A stretch of DNA of 64,000 nt from Prosthecobacter fusiformis. Lineage in GTDB: Bacteria > Verrucomicrobiota > Verrucomicrobiia > Verrucomicrobiales > Verrucomicrobiaceae. This document shows positions 36,719 through 44,744 of the stretch, piece by piece (positions within the stretch are counted from its first letter, which is position 1; every line of letters begins with the position of its first letter). Location of the stretch: contig NZ_SOCA01000001.1 in the NCBI RefSeq assembly GCF_004364345.1, positions 310,001-374,000 of the forward strand. The letters are read 5' to 3'. The notes beneath the pieces are model-generated. The model was given only the letters and a program-made list of their open reading frames with translations, ran no database searches and had not been told where the DNA came from. Position numbers and translations under genes: made by a program.

Positions 36719-38218
36719 ATGAAACATTATCTCGTTTCACTCCTCTTCACCATCCTTGGTTTTTCACTCACCACAGCATCCGCCGCACAGCCAAACATCA
36801 TCCTCCTCATGGGCGATGATCACGGGTGGGAGGAAACCGGGTATAACGGTCATCCTCACGTCAAAACACCGGTGCTCGATGAGATGGCCGCCACGGGTCT
36901 GCGCATGGACCGCTTCTATGCCGCGCATCCCAGCTGCTCACCCACACGGGCCAGTTTCCTCACCGGCCGTCATCCCAACCGCATGGGCACCTTTGCCCCA
37001 GGCTGGTCATTGAGGCCTCAAGAGATCACCGTCGCTCAGGTCCTCAGCAAAGCAGGTTACCGCTGCGGCCACTTTGGCAAATGGCATGTCGGCGCAGTGA
37101 AAGCGGAGTCCCCCACTAGCCCCGGTGCCATGGGCTTCCACGAATGGGTTTCGCACGACAACTTCTTCGAGCTCAATCCTTCTCTCTCCCGCAACGGTGG
37201 CCCGCCCGAAGTCATCCAAGGTGAAAGCTCCGAAGTCGTCATCCATGAAGCCATCCGCTTTATCGACCGCAGTAGAAAAGCCGACAAACCCTTCTTCACA
37301 GTTGTCTGGTTCGGCTCCCCCCATGAGCCCTACAGCGGCCTGCCTGCGGACCTCGCCCTTTACGATGACCTGCCCGCGAAGTACAAGAAAAAAGTCCGCC
37401 TCACCTCCAACGAAACCGGCGGCCCGGTCCAGCGTCCCCAGGGAGAAGTCCTGCGTGAAAGGTATGCTGAAATCACCGCCATGGACCGTGCCATCGGCCA
37501 GTTGCGCCAGCATCTCGCTGACCAGGGCCTGCGCCAGGACACGCTGATCTTTTACTGTGGCGACAACGGCACCTCCGCCGATGGCGCTCTCGGCTTTCCT
37601 CATCGTGGCGTGAAGGGCCAGGTGTATGAAGGCGGCACGCTAGTCCCCGGCCTCATCGAATGGCCTGCCCGCATTCCCCAGCCCCGCACCACCGCCGTCC
37701 GCGCCACCACCAGCGACCTGCTCCCCACCCTCTGCGCGGTGGTCGGCCAGCCCCTTCCAGACCGCCCGCTGGATGGCATTGACCTCACACCCCTGCTAGA
37801 CGGAAAAATGACCGTCCGCCCTACCCCTCTCTACTTTTGGGACTATCCCTCCGCACGTCTCAAAGGTCTGGATCTCAAACCCTGGATAGACCCCGCTCTT
37901 CAAGAAGGCACCACTCCCCTCGCGAAAAAATCCGGCGGCAAAGCCACCCGTGACTTCACCAACTTCCATCACCCCGCCCTCAGCGATGCCGATTACCTCG
38001 GCGCACGCGCCATCATTGACGGCCACTACAAGCTGGTCCTCCAGGATAAAAAGAAAGGTGCCTCATCCCAGGAGCTCTTCGATCTCCAGGCCGATCCCGC
38101 CGAGAAGAATAACCTCCTCAGTGAGAAACCCGACGTCGCCAAAAAACTTCAAGGCCAGCTCCGCCAATGGCAGCAAAGCGTGCTCAACAGCCTCAGCGGA
38201 GCAGATTACCAAAAGTGA
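36719..38218 (+). CDS. Secreted sulfatase (Cys-type, C-S-P-T-R)
   Basis: Type I sulfatase of 499 residues that hydrolyses a sulfate ester after conversion of the active-site Cys to formylglycine. Start ATG 36719 gives a signal peptide (1-22), so the earlier in-frame start at 36611 is rejected. Asp33-Asp34 of MGDDHGWEETG are calcium ligands, and Cys73 in PSCSPTRASFLTGR is the formylglycine site. Further family motifs are GHFGKWHVGA and FYCGDNGTSADG, and the C-terminal block LFDLQADPAEKNNLL ends the fold. No basic tail. It lies 65 bases after the G2DH subunit gene and 44 before the esterase, consistent with one transcript. Confidence 0.93.
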   Translation: MKHYLVSLLFTILGFSLTTASAAQPNIILLMGDDHGWEETGYNGHPHVKTPVLDEMAATGLRMDRFYAAHPSCSPTRASFLTGRHPNRMGTFAPGWSLRPQEITVAQVLSKAGYRCGHFGKWHVGAVKAESPTSPGAMGFHEWVSHDNFFELNPSLSRNGGPPEVIQGESSEVVIHEAIRFIDRSRKADKPFFTVVWFGSPHEPYSGLPADLALYDDLPAKYKKKVRLTSNETGGPVQRPQGEVLRERYAEITAMDRAIGQLRQHLADQGLRQDTLIFYCGDNGTSADGALGFPHRGVKGQVYEGGTLVPGLIEWPARIPQPRTTAVRATTSDLLPTLCAVVGQPLPDRPLDGIDLTPLLDGKMTVRPTPLYFWDYPSARLKGLDLKPWIDPALQEGTTPLAKKSGGKATRDFTNFHHPALSDADYLGARAIIDGHYKLVLQDKKKGASSQELFDLQADPAEKNNLLSEKPDVAKKLQGQLRQWQQSVLNSLSGADYQK

Positions 38219-38261
38219 TTTCTCAACCACCTAGCGCCTAACATAAAGTATTTCTTCACCC

Positions 38262-39212
38262 ATGAAGCGCCTCCTCACCTCTCTGCTCGCTCTCATCACC
38301 TGTGCATGCCTGCAAGCGGCTGACACAACCGCTGAGCCGAAAGCCAAGACCAAAGCTGCCAAATCCAAAAAGGAAAAACCCAAAAACTCTAAACCTCCAG
38401 GGGCAGAGGCAGCATCAGGAAAACCCTACATCTACAAGACCTCCGCTGGTGAGCCTCGTCAGATGGAAATCTTTTTCCCTCCCGATCATGATCCCGCTAA
38501 AGCCAAAGTGCCTGGCTTGATCCTCTTTCATGGAGGTGGTTGGGGCGGCGGCACACTCGCTCAATTTCGCATGGCCTGCGCATACTTCGCCAGTCGCGGC
38601 CTCGTCTGCGCCACCTCAGAATACCAGCGCTCCAGCAAGGCCAATTCCGCCGGGCTTCCTCCAGATGAATCTCGCAAGCGCGTCTGCATCGTCGATGCCA
38701 AGAGCGCTATTCGCTGGTTCAAGCAAAAGGCTCCAGAGCTCGGCATTGATCCGCAGCGCATCATCACCGGCGGCGGCTCCGCAGGCGGCCACATCTCCGC
38801 CCTGGCCACGCTAAATCCCGGCCTCAATGACCCCGCCGACCCCAAAGAATTCGATACCAGCGTCGTCGCGTATCTGTGGTTCAATCCCGCCTTTTCGGAA
38901 GAAGACAACGCCGACAATGAAGTCAATGTGCTCAAGCACCTGAAACCCTCCCTCGCGCCTGCCATCGTCTTTTTCGGTACCCAAGACGGTTGGAAAAAAG
39001 GCTGGGATGCCGCCCATGAAAAACTCAAATCCCTCGGCAACACCACCACGGAACTCTGGCTCGCAGAAGGTGAAGGCCACAGCTTCTTCAACACCGCACC
39101 CTGGCAAAACATCACACTTATCGCCGCCGACCGCTTCCTCGTCCAGCAAGGCCTCCTCACGGGCGAGCCTACCCTCCCCGCACCGGTCACCGGTGAAAAA
39201 TTAGTGAGGTGA
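38262..39212 (+). CDS. Secreted alpha/beta-hydrolase (esterase) with lysine-rich linker
   Basis: Carboxylesterase-like enzyme of 316 residues, expected to remove acyl groups such as acetate from polysaccharides or act on other esters. A signal peptide (1-20) is followed by a Lys/Ala/Pro-rich linker (about 24-50, KAKTKAAKSKKEKPKNSK). The fold begins with MEIFFPP; the oxyanion signature is FHGGGWGGGT (90-98), the nucleophile elbow GGGSAGGH has Ser173, and the probable acid and base are the Asp in GTQDGWKKGW and the His in GEGHSFF. Related BD-FAE/feruloyl-esterase-like families occur in polysaccharide loci. It sits between two sulfatases. Confidence 0.88.
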   Translation: MKRLLTSLLALITCACLQAADTTAEPKAKTKAAKSKKEKPKNSKPPGAEAASGKPYIYKTSAGEPRQMEIFFPPDHDPAKAKVPGLILFHGGGWGGGTLAQFRMACAYFASRGLVCATSEYQRSSKANSAGLPPDESRKRVCIVDAKSAIRWFKQKAPELGIDPQRIITGGGSAGGHISALATLNPGLNDPADPKEFDTSVVAYLWFNPAFSEEDNADNEVNVLKHLKPSLAPAIVFFGTQDGWKKGWDAAHEKLKSLGNTTTELWLAEGEGHSFFNTAPWQNITLIAADRFLVQQGLLTGEPTLPAPVTGEKLVR

Positions 39213-39286
39213 GTCCGCACTGGCAGGCAGTCATTCGCACCCATAGCAAGACCCGCCCCTCCGCCGCGTTACACATGCATCCAACC

Positions 39287-41185
39287 ATGAAGCACCTGCT
39301 CCTCGCCATTGTTCTGACCATCCTATGCCAGCCAATTTTCGGCGCAGACAAGCCTAACATCCTCTGGCTCACCAGTGAGGATCACGGACCCGAGATGGGC
39401 TGCTATGGGGACAAGGTGGCCCGCACGCCCAATGTGGATGCACTTGCCGCCAAAGGAATGATTTTCAAAAAAGCCTGGTCCGTCGCCCCCGTCTGCGCGC
39501 CTGCTCGCACCGCCATCATTACCGGCATGTATCCCTCCAGCACCGGCGGGCTGCACATGCGCTCCATGGTCTCCATGCCTGAGGGCACTCAGATGTATCC
39601 CAAGTTCTTGCAGAAAGTCGGCTACTACTGCTCCAACAACAGCAAGACCGACTACAACGTACGCGATTCAGGCCAGATCTGGGATGAATCCTCCGGCCAG
39701 GCTCATTGGAAAAAACGCGCTGAGGGACAGCCCTTCTTTGCCGTCTTCAATTCCACCAAAAGCCACGAAAGCCAGATCCGCACCCGTCCCCACAGTCAGA
39801 TCACCCAGCCCGCAGACATCCGCATCCCCGCGTACCACCCGGATACCCCAGAGGTCCGCGAAGACTGGGCCCAGTACTATGACAAAGTCAGCGCAGCCGA
39901 TGCCGATGCAGGCAAGCACCTCAAGGACCTGGCCGATGCAGGCTTGACCGAAGACACCATCATCTTCTATTATGGCGACCACGGCAGCGGCATGCCACGC
40001 AGCAAACGCTGGCCTTCCAATTCCGGCCTGCATGTCCCCATGGTCGTCTATTTCCCTGCGAAATGGCAGCACCTCGCGCCGAAGGAATACAGCGCTGGTG
40101 GCAGTTCGGACCGCATGGTCAGCTTTGTCGATCTCGCCCCCACCCTCCTCAGCATCGTCGGCATTCAGCCTCCGGCCTGTATGCAGGGCCATGCCTTCGC
40201 CGGCCCCTATCAGACAGAGCCTCAGCCCTACCTGTATGGCGAGCGTGGCCGGATGGATGAACGCATGGACCTCGTCCGCAGCATCACCGATGGCCGCTAT
40301 GTTTACCTGCGCAATTATTACCCTCACGTCTCCCAAGCCCAGCGGGTGGATTTCCAGTTCCAGACTCCCACCACCCGCATCTGGAACCAGCTCTTTACTG
40401 AGGGCAAGACCACCCCTCCCCAGTCCATCTTCTGGACCGTGCCAAAAGAACCCGAGGAGCTTTACGACCTCCAGTCTGACCGCGACGAAGTCAAAAACCT
40501 CGCCCACTCACCCGAACATCGTCCCATCCTGGAAAAACTCCGCGCCGCTCAACGCGCGCACCTCGCCAAAGTCCGCGATGTCTGCTTCCTGCCTGAAAGT
40601 GAAGTGCACAGCCGCGCCGAAGGCAGCACACCTTACGACATCGCTCATGATGACACCAAGTATCCCTTTGAGCGCATCCTCGCCGCAGCGGATCTCGCCT
40701 CTGGCCTGGATTCCACCGCCGTTCCTCAGCTCACCAAGCTGATGACCGATGCCGATAGCGCCATCCGTTTTTGGGGCACCCTGGGCATCCTCATGCGCGG
40801 TGAAGACGCCACCCGGCAGACGGCCTCAGCTCTAGACAAAGCTCTCTCCGATGATTCCGTCAATGTCCGCATCGCCGCCGCCCAGGCTCTTGGCACCTTT
40901 GGAGATGAAGCCGCCCTCAATAAAGCTCTGGCCACGCTCAGCACTCTTGCCACCCCAGAGGCCAATGGCGTCCTCACCTCCATGGCCGCCCTCGCCGCCA
41001 TTGAGGCCCTCGGCCCCAAAGCCGCATCTCTCCATCCCGCCATCGCCAGCATGAAAGCAGATGGCCCGTCCCCGGACGGCCGCTACGGCAGCTACGTCCC
41101 CCGCCTCATTCAAAACATCGCTCCAGATGCAAAACCCGCCGCAGGCAAGGCCAAGCGTAAAGGCAAAAAGAAGACTGAAGAATAG
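39287..41185 (+). CDS. Secreted sulfatase with C-terminal HEAT repeats and lysine-rich tail
   Basis: Type I sulfatase of 632 residues. Start ATG 39287 gives signal MKHLLLAIVLTILCQPIFGA; the longer frame from 39209 overlaps the esterase end and is rejected. Metal motif SEDHGPEMGCYG has Glu-Asp where others have Asp-Asp, and Cys70 sits in VCAPARTAIITGMYPSS, an uncommon C-A-P-A-R version of C-x-P-S/T-R. The arrangement is like sulfamidase-type (heparan N-sulfatase) relatives. The C-terminal 180 or so residues form HEAT-like helical repeats (AVPQLTKLMTDADSAIRFWG, DDSVNVRIAAAQALGTFGDE), ending in a basic tail KAKRKGKKKTEE. The HEAT region may mediate binding to a partner or carbohydrate (inference). 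Confidence 0.9.
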   Translation: MKHLLLAIVLTILCQPIFGADKPNILWLTSEDHGPEMGCYGDKVARTPNVDALAAKGMIFKKAWSVAPVCAPARTAIITGMYPSSTGGLHMRSMVSMPEGTQMYPKFLQKVGYYCSNNSKTDYNVRDSGQIWDESSGQAHWKKRAEGQPFFAVFNSTKSHESQIRTRPHSQITQPADIRIPAYHPDTPEVREDWAQYYDKVSAADADAGKHLKDLADAGLTEDTIIFYYGDHGSGMPRSKRWPSNSGLHVPMVVYFPAKWQHLAPKEYSAGGSSDRMVSFVDLAPTLLSIVGIQPPACMQGHAFAGPYQTEPQPYLYGERGRMDERMDLVRSITDGRYVYLRNYYPHVSQAQRVDFQFQTPTTRIWNQLFTEGKTTPPQSIFWTVPKEPEELYDLQSDRDEVKNLAHSPEHRPILEKLRAAQRAHLAKVRDVCFLPESEVHSRAEGSTPYDIAHDDTKYPFERILAAADLASGLDSTAVPQLTKLMTDADSAIRFWGTLGILMRGEDATRQTASALDKALSDDSVNVRIAAAQALGTFGDEAALNKALATLSTLATPEANGVLTSMAALAAIEALGPKAASLHPAIASMKADGPSPDGRYGSYVPRLIQNIAPDAKPAAGKAKRKGKKKTEE

Positions 41186-41267
41186 ACCTTCATTCCATCA
41201 CTCATACCCTTACCATTCTTTTAGTTAGGCCTTTTCAGTCACCTGCTCCACGCCGTAACCCTTCCCA

Positions 41268-41948
41268 ATGAAATTCCTCCCCCTTCTCTGCCTCGCCTTT
41301 CCCCTCTTTTCTGCTGCGGCGGACATCCCTACGACCCCTCTCGCAGAAAAAGGTGATTCACTTTTCAATGACGACTTCGAGCGCAGCATTCTCGGTGAAT
41401 GGAAGTCCATCATTCCCACCTTCACCGTCGAAGGCGGAGTCCTCAAAGGCGTTCAGACCCGTGACGACCACGGTGCCGTCGGCCGCGTTTACCGCCCGAT
41501 GAAAGATGTCATCATCGAGTTCAAATTCCAGCTCGCAGGGTCTGCCACCTTCAATGCCGTCTTTGATGATCAAAAGCATAAAGGCTCCCACGCCGGCCAC
41601 ATCACTCGCATCACATTCACCCCCAAACTCATCCGTCTCGGCGATGACAAAGAAGGCCTTATGCGCAATGACATCTACCTCATGCGCAAGGACCCGGCTC
41701 AAAAGCCTGCATCGGAAAAGCTTCTCGTTGGCCGCGGTTCATCCTCTCCCGTCGTGATCGAGCAGAAGAAGTGGTACCACGTCACCATCGAAAACGTCGG
41801 CGATAAACTGCGCATCCTCCTCGATGGCAAGCCCACCGCCTTCCTTCAGTCCTCCGGCCTCGCTCACGAAACCAAAAGCAGCTTCCACTTCACCGTCACC
41901 GGTCCCGGCGTTCTTTTCGATGACGTCCGCATCTGGAACGCCAAGTAA
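41268..41948 (+). CDS. Secreted ConA-like / DUF1080-type protein
   Basis: A 226-residue exported protein with a signal peptide (1-18) and a beta-sandwich pattern like that of DUF1080 (3-keto-disaccharide hydrolase) or laminin-G/GH16-like domains: LFNDDFERSILGEWKS, FTVEGGVLKGVQTRDDHGAV, VIIEFKFQLAGSATFNAVFDD, WYHVTIENVGDKLRILLDGK and the closing VLFDDVRIWNAK. Such proteins in these phyla accompany sulfatase and glycan loci, as sugar-binding or hydrolase modules; catalytic residues cannot be assigned. It follows the HEAT-sulfatase by 82 bases and is convergent with the next sulfatase. A paralogue is at 44030. Confidence 0.72.
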   Translation: MKFLPLLCLAFPLFSAAADIPTTPLAEKGDSLFNDDFERSILGEWKSIIPTFTVEGGVLKGVQTRDDHGAVGRVYRPMKDVIIEFKFQLAGSATFNAVFDDQKHKGSHAGHITRITFTPKLIRLGDDKEGLMRNDIYLMRKDPAQKPASEKLLVGRGSSSPVVIEQKKWYHVTIENVGDKLRILLDGKPTAFLQSSGLAHETKSSFHFTVTGPGVLFDDVRIWNAK

Positions 41949-41966
41949 AACACGTGGGGATCTTCA

Positions 41967-43493
41967 TCACCGCGTACGCTCCGCACTCAGGATCGCATCC
42001 ATCCGCTCAATAAACTGCTGCGTCTTCTCCGGATGCTGAGCACTGAGGTCCTTGGATTCAGAGGGATCATCCGGGAGATGATAGAGAGCATGCACCGGTG
42101 CATTCTCAGGCCGGGACTTGCGGGTGACCACCGCCTGCGTCTTGCCTTTCTTCTTCATGCGGACCAGCTTCCAATCACCCATGCGCAGGCCAAAGTTGCC
42201 ACTCACACCGTTGTCCTGCTGCAGCAGATGGTCCCGCCCCTTCGCTCCAGCTTCACCCAGTATAGCCGGGAGAATGTTCAGACTGTCCAGGCAACCTGTC
42301 TCCGGCAGTGCGATGTCATTGAGAGCCGCGAGGCTGGCGGCAAGGTCCACCGTGCAGACCACTTCATCCGAAACGCCCGGCTGAATACGGCCCCGCCAGC
42401 GGGTGATGAAGGGTGTGCGCGTTCCACCTTCCAACACGCTATACTTGCCACCGCTGAAGGGACCTGCAGGCTGGTGGTCGCCCAGCTTTTCCACCGCGCC
42501 ATCCTTATACCCGTCATCCAGCACAGGACCATTGTCGGAACAAAAAATGATCAGGGTATTCTCCGTCAGTTTCAGGCGATCCAGCGTCTTCATCAGTTCC
42601 CCCACACACCAGTCGAGCTGGACGATGCTGTCACCGCGCAGCCCCAGGCTCGTCTTACCCTGGAAACGTTCATGCGGGATACGCGGCACATGAATGTCAT
42701 GACTGGCGAAGTAGAGGAAAAAAGGAGACTCACGATTAGCCTCCATCCATGCATCGGACGCCTTCACCCAGCGGTCAGCCAGGTCTTCATCACGGAAGCG
42801 GGCCGCGCTGGCACCGGTATAAAAACCGATCCGGCTAATACCATTGTGAATAGTCTGGTTATGCCCGTGGCTCCAGTCCATCTTCAAAGTATCCCGATGC
42901 GTGATTCCCGTAGGATGATCTTCAGAAGGTGCCTGATTGCCCACCCACAACGGGTCTTTCGGGTCCAGGTTCAGCACCCGATGATCTTCCACATACACCT
43001 GCGGCACACGGTCATTCGTCGTCGGCAGCAGCAGGCAATGGTCAAAGCCGATCTCAAGCGGCCCCGGCTTCAGTTCCCCATTCCAGTCTGGCTCAGGATC
43101 GCCCAGGCCCAGGTGCCATTTGCCGATCACCGCCGTCTTATACCCGCCTTTCTTTAAAAGGGCTGGCAGCGTCACCGTCCCTGGCTGGATGATCGCCGGA
43201 GCCGCTGGCGGAGCGATACCCGTGCCCTTTTGCCGAAAAGCATACGTCCCGGTGAGCAGAGAAAAGCGCGTAGGCGTGCAGGTGGAGGCAGAGCAATAGC
43301 CACTAGTGAAACGCACCCCCTCCTTGGCTAGGCGATCAATGTTCGGCGTCTGCACTGCGGTGGCCCCATAACAGCCCACATCACCATACCCCAGGTCATC
43401 CGCCATGATGACAATGATGTTAGGCTTGTCCGCAGCGAAAGCAGCAGACAGACACAGCGAGGCAGCAATAAAAAAGGTGCGGATCGATAGCAT
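41967..43493 (-). CDS. Secreted arylsulfatase (Cys-type, C-T-P-T-R)
   Basis: Type I sulfatase of 508 residues. Signal peptide 1-20; IIVIMADDLGYGDVGCYG carries the two calcium-binding Asp; Cys72 in STCTPTRFSLLTG is the formylglycine site, with TAVIGKWHLGLG next. FFLYFASHDIHVPRIPH, IIFCSDNGPVLDDG and YSVLEGGTRTPFITRW are further family motifs. It closes with LYHLPDDPSESKDLS. The best general match is the arylsulfatase A/GALNS group. It runs against the surrounding plus-strand genes, on its own promoter in the 43.5-44 kb palindrome region, and has no lysine-rich tail. Confidence 0.93.
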   Translation of the reverse strand: MLSIRTFFIAASLCLSAAFAADKPNIIVIMADDLGYGDVGCYGATAVQTPNIDRLAKEGVRFTSGYCSASTCTPTRFSLLTGTYAFRQKGTGIAPPAAPAIIQPGTVTLPALLKKGGYKTAVIGKWHLGLGDPEPDWNGELKPGPLEIGFDHCLLLPTTNDRVPQVYVEDHRVLNLDPKDPLWVGNQAPSEDHPTGITHRDTLKMDWSHGHNQTIHNGISRIGFYTGASAARFRDEDLADRWVKASDAWMEANRESPFFLYFASHDIHVPRIPHERFQGKTSLGLRGDSIVQLDWCVGELMKTLDRLKLTENTLIIFCSDNGPVLDDGYKDGAVEKLGDHQPAGPFSGGKYSVLEGGTRTPFITRWRGRIQPGVSDEVVCTVDLAASLAALNDIALPETGCLDSLNILPAILGEAGAKGRDHLLQQDNGVSGNFGLRMGDWKLVRMKKKGKTQAVVTRKSRPENAPVHALYHLPDDPSESKDLSAQHPEKTQQFIERMDAILSAERTR

Positions 43494-44029
43494 GGTAAAA
43501 CCTGGAAACGCGATTCAGGGTCATCTCATTGCGAAGAAAGGCCCGCTATTTTTATTCCCCCAGTCCGGGACACCTCTGCCCAGCATGATCCGCTTGCCAC
43601 CCACCACATAAGAACGATATTAAATATTATTTAGTCATTACTTATGAATTTCCCGCCCTCACACAAAACCACGCGCTCTCCAAAATGTCACCTCAGCACA
43701 CATTTCCCCCATCTCTCCCCATGGGGACTTCTGGGGATTCAATGGGGAAACAAAATCCCCATCGCAAAACATTGAGCAACAACCCCTTGCCGCTCCAAAT
43801 CCCCAGATGGGGAAAAAACGAAAATCATCCCCATTTCCCCCGCGCCCCTTCCTCAGCTTCACACGAAGCCTCATCCGCAACACAGAAAATGTGGAACCCG
43901 GATAGCCACTGGTGGCATTGGGCGGAAAGTTTGGGGCATTGCCCACGTCTGCCATTCAATGCCACGCGCAGTCAGCCCCTGGCGCACACTTCGTCTCTCC
44001 TGATTTAAACTGGCCCCTGCTTTTCCCTT
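43494..44029. other. Divergent intergenic region with TCCCCA palindromes
   Basis: 536 bases between a minus-strand sulfatase and a plus-strand DUF1080-type gene. Besides the palindrome cluster (43703-43835) it has an AT-rich stretch at 43620-43650 (ATTAAATATTATTTAG) where promoter elements are likely. No gene with recognisable features is seen; short open frames here have no support. Confidence 0.6.
43703..43835. repeat. Second cluster of TCCCCA/TGGGGA palindromes
   Basis: Visible elements: TTTCCCCCAT at 43703-43712, TCCCCATGGGGA at 43716-43727, TGGGGA at 43732-43737, ATGGGGA at 43742-43748, TCCCCAT at 43756-43762, TCCCCAGATGGGGA at 43800-43813 and TCCCCAT at 43829-43835. The form TCCCCA-NN-TGGGGA is the same as at 1666-1679. 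As at 1.6 kb, the cluster lies in a divergent promoter region. Confidence 0.72.
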
Positions 44030-44698
44030 ATGAAAAAAATCCTCTTTCTGGTCTGCATCTCCGCCATCTTTGCATCCGCGCAGACGCCCCCCGTGACCGC
44101 CATCGGCTCCACCGCAGCACTCATTGTCACCACCCCTTTTGACCAGCCCGCTCCGCCCACACGCAAAGGCCTCATCAATGGCTGGCAGGCCTCCATTGGC
44201 GAATGGTCGGTCAAAGACGCTTCCCTGCACGGTGATGAAGTCCCGGCAGATCACCACCCCTCCTCTTGCATCTATCGGGTCGAGGCCACAGACCTCATCA
44301 TCACCGCTCAGTTCAGGCTCGGCACGTCGGAGCATGTCGCCTTTGGCTGCCGTGACAGCATTGCGCCCAACCATCACCTGGGCCGCACCTTCATCAGCCG
44401 TGACAGCATCTGGATTCAAAAGATGTCTGGCATCGCCAAGACCACAAAGGTTGAAAAGCTCGCTGAAATCAAGACCCCCATGGATCCTGAGGCTTGGCAC
44501 GAACTGACCATCGAAATCATTGGCGACCACTACCGCGCCCGTATTGGCCAGCACATCCTGGAAGCGCACCATGAGCGGTTCAAAGACGCCAAAGGCCTCA
44601 TCGCCCTCATTGTCAAAGGCCAGGGAGCACAGTTCAAAAATGTCAGCATCTGGCATGCACGCCCCCTATCTGTCTCTTCTGAAAAGGCAAAACCGTAA
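44030..44698 (+). CDS. Secreted ConA-like / DUF1080-type protein, paralogue
   Basis: 222 residues with a short signal (1-17, ending SAQ) and a beta-sandwich pattern similar to the protein at 41268: ASIGEWSVKDASLHGDEVP, CIYRVEATDLIITAQFRLG, AFGCRDSIAPNHHLGRTFIS, EAWHELTIEIIGDHYRARIG and a terminal AQFKNVSIWHA. Role probably carbohydrate-related from location only. It is the first gene of a plus-strand run that continues with two sulfatases (gaps 46 and 14 bases), so transcription may start in the palindrome-rich region upstream. Confidence 0.72.
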   Translation: MKKILFLVCISAIFASAQTPPVTAIGSTAALIVTTPFDQPAPPTRKGLINGWQASIGEWSVKDASLHGDEVPADHHPSSCIYRVEATDLIITAQFRLGTSEHVAFGCRDSIAPNHHLGRTFISRDSIWIQKMSGIAKTTKVEKLAEIKTPMDPEAWHELTIEIIGDHYRARIGQHILEAHHERFKDAKGLIALIVKGQGAQFKNVSIWHARPLSVSSEKAKP

Positions 44699-44744
44699 AG
44701 CCCCCCGGCCCCTGCAATCCCTGCCTTCAACCGCCTAACAGCTT

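Noticed and set aside
42033-43157. Open frame of 374 codons on the plus strand
   Set aside because: Antisense to the sulfatase at 41967, no domain features.
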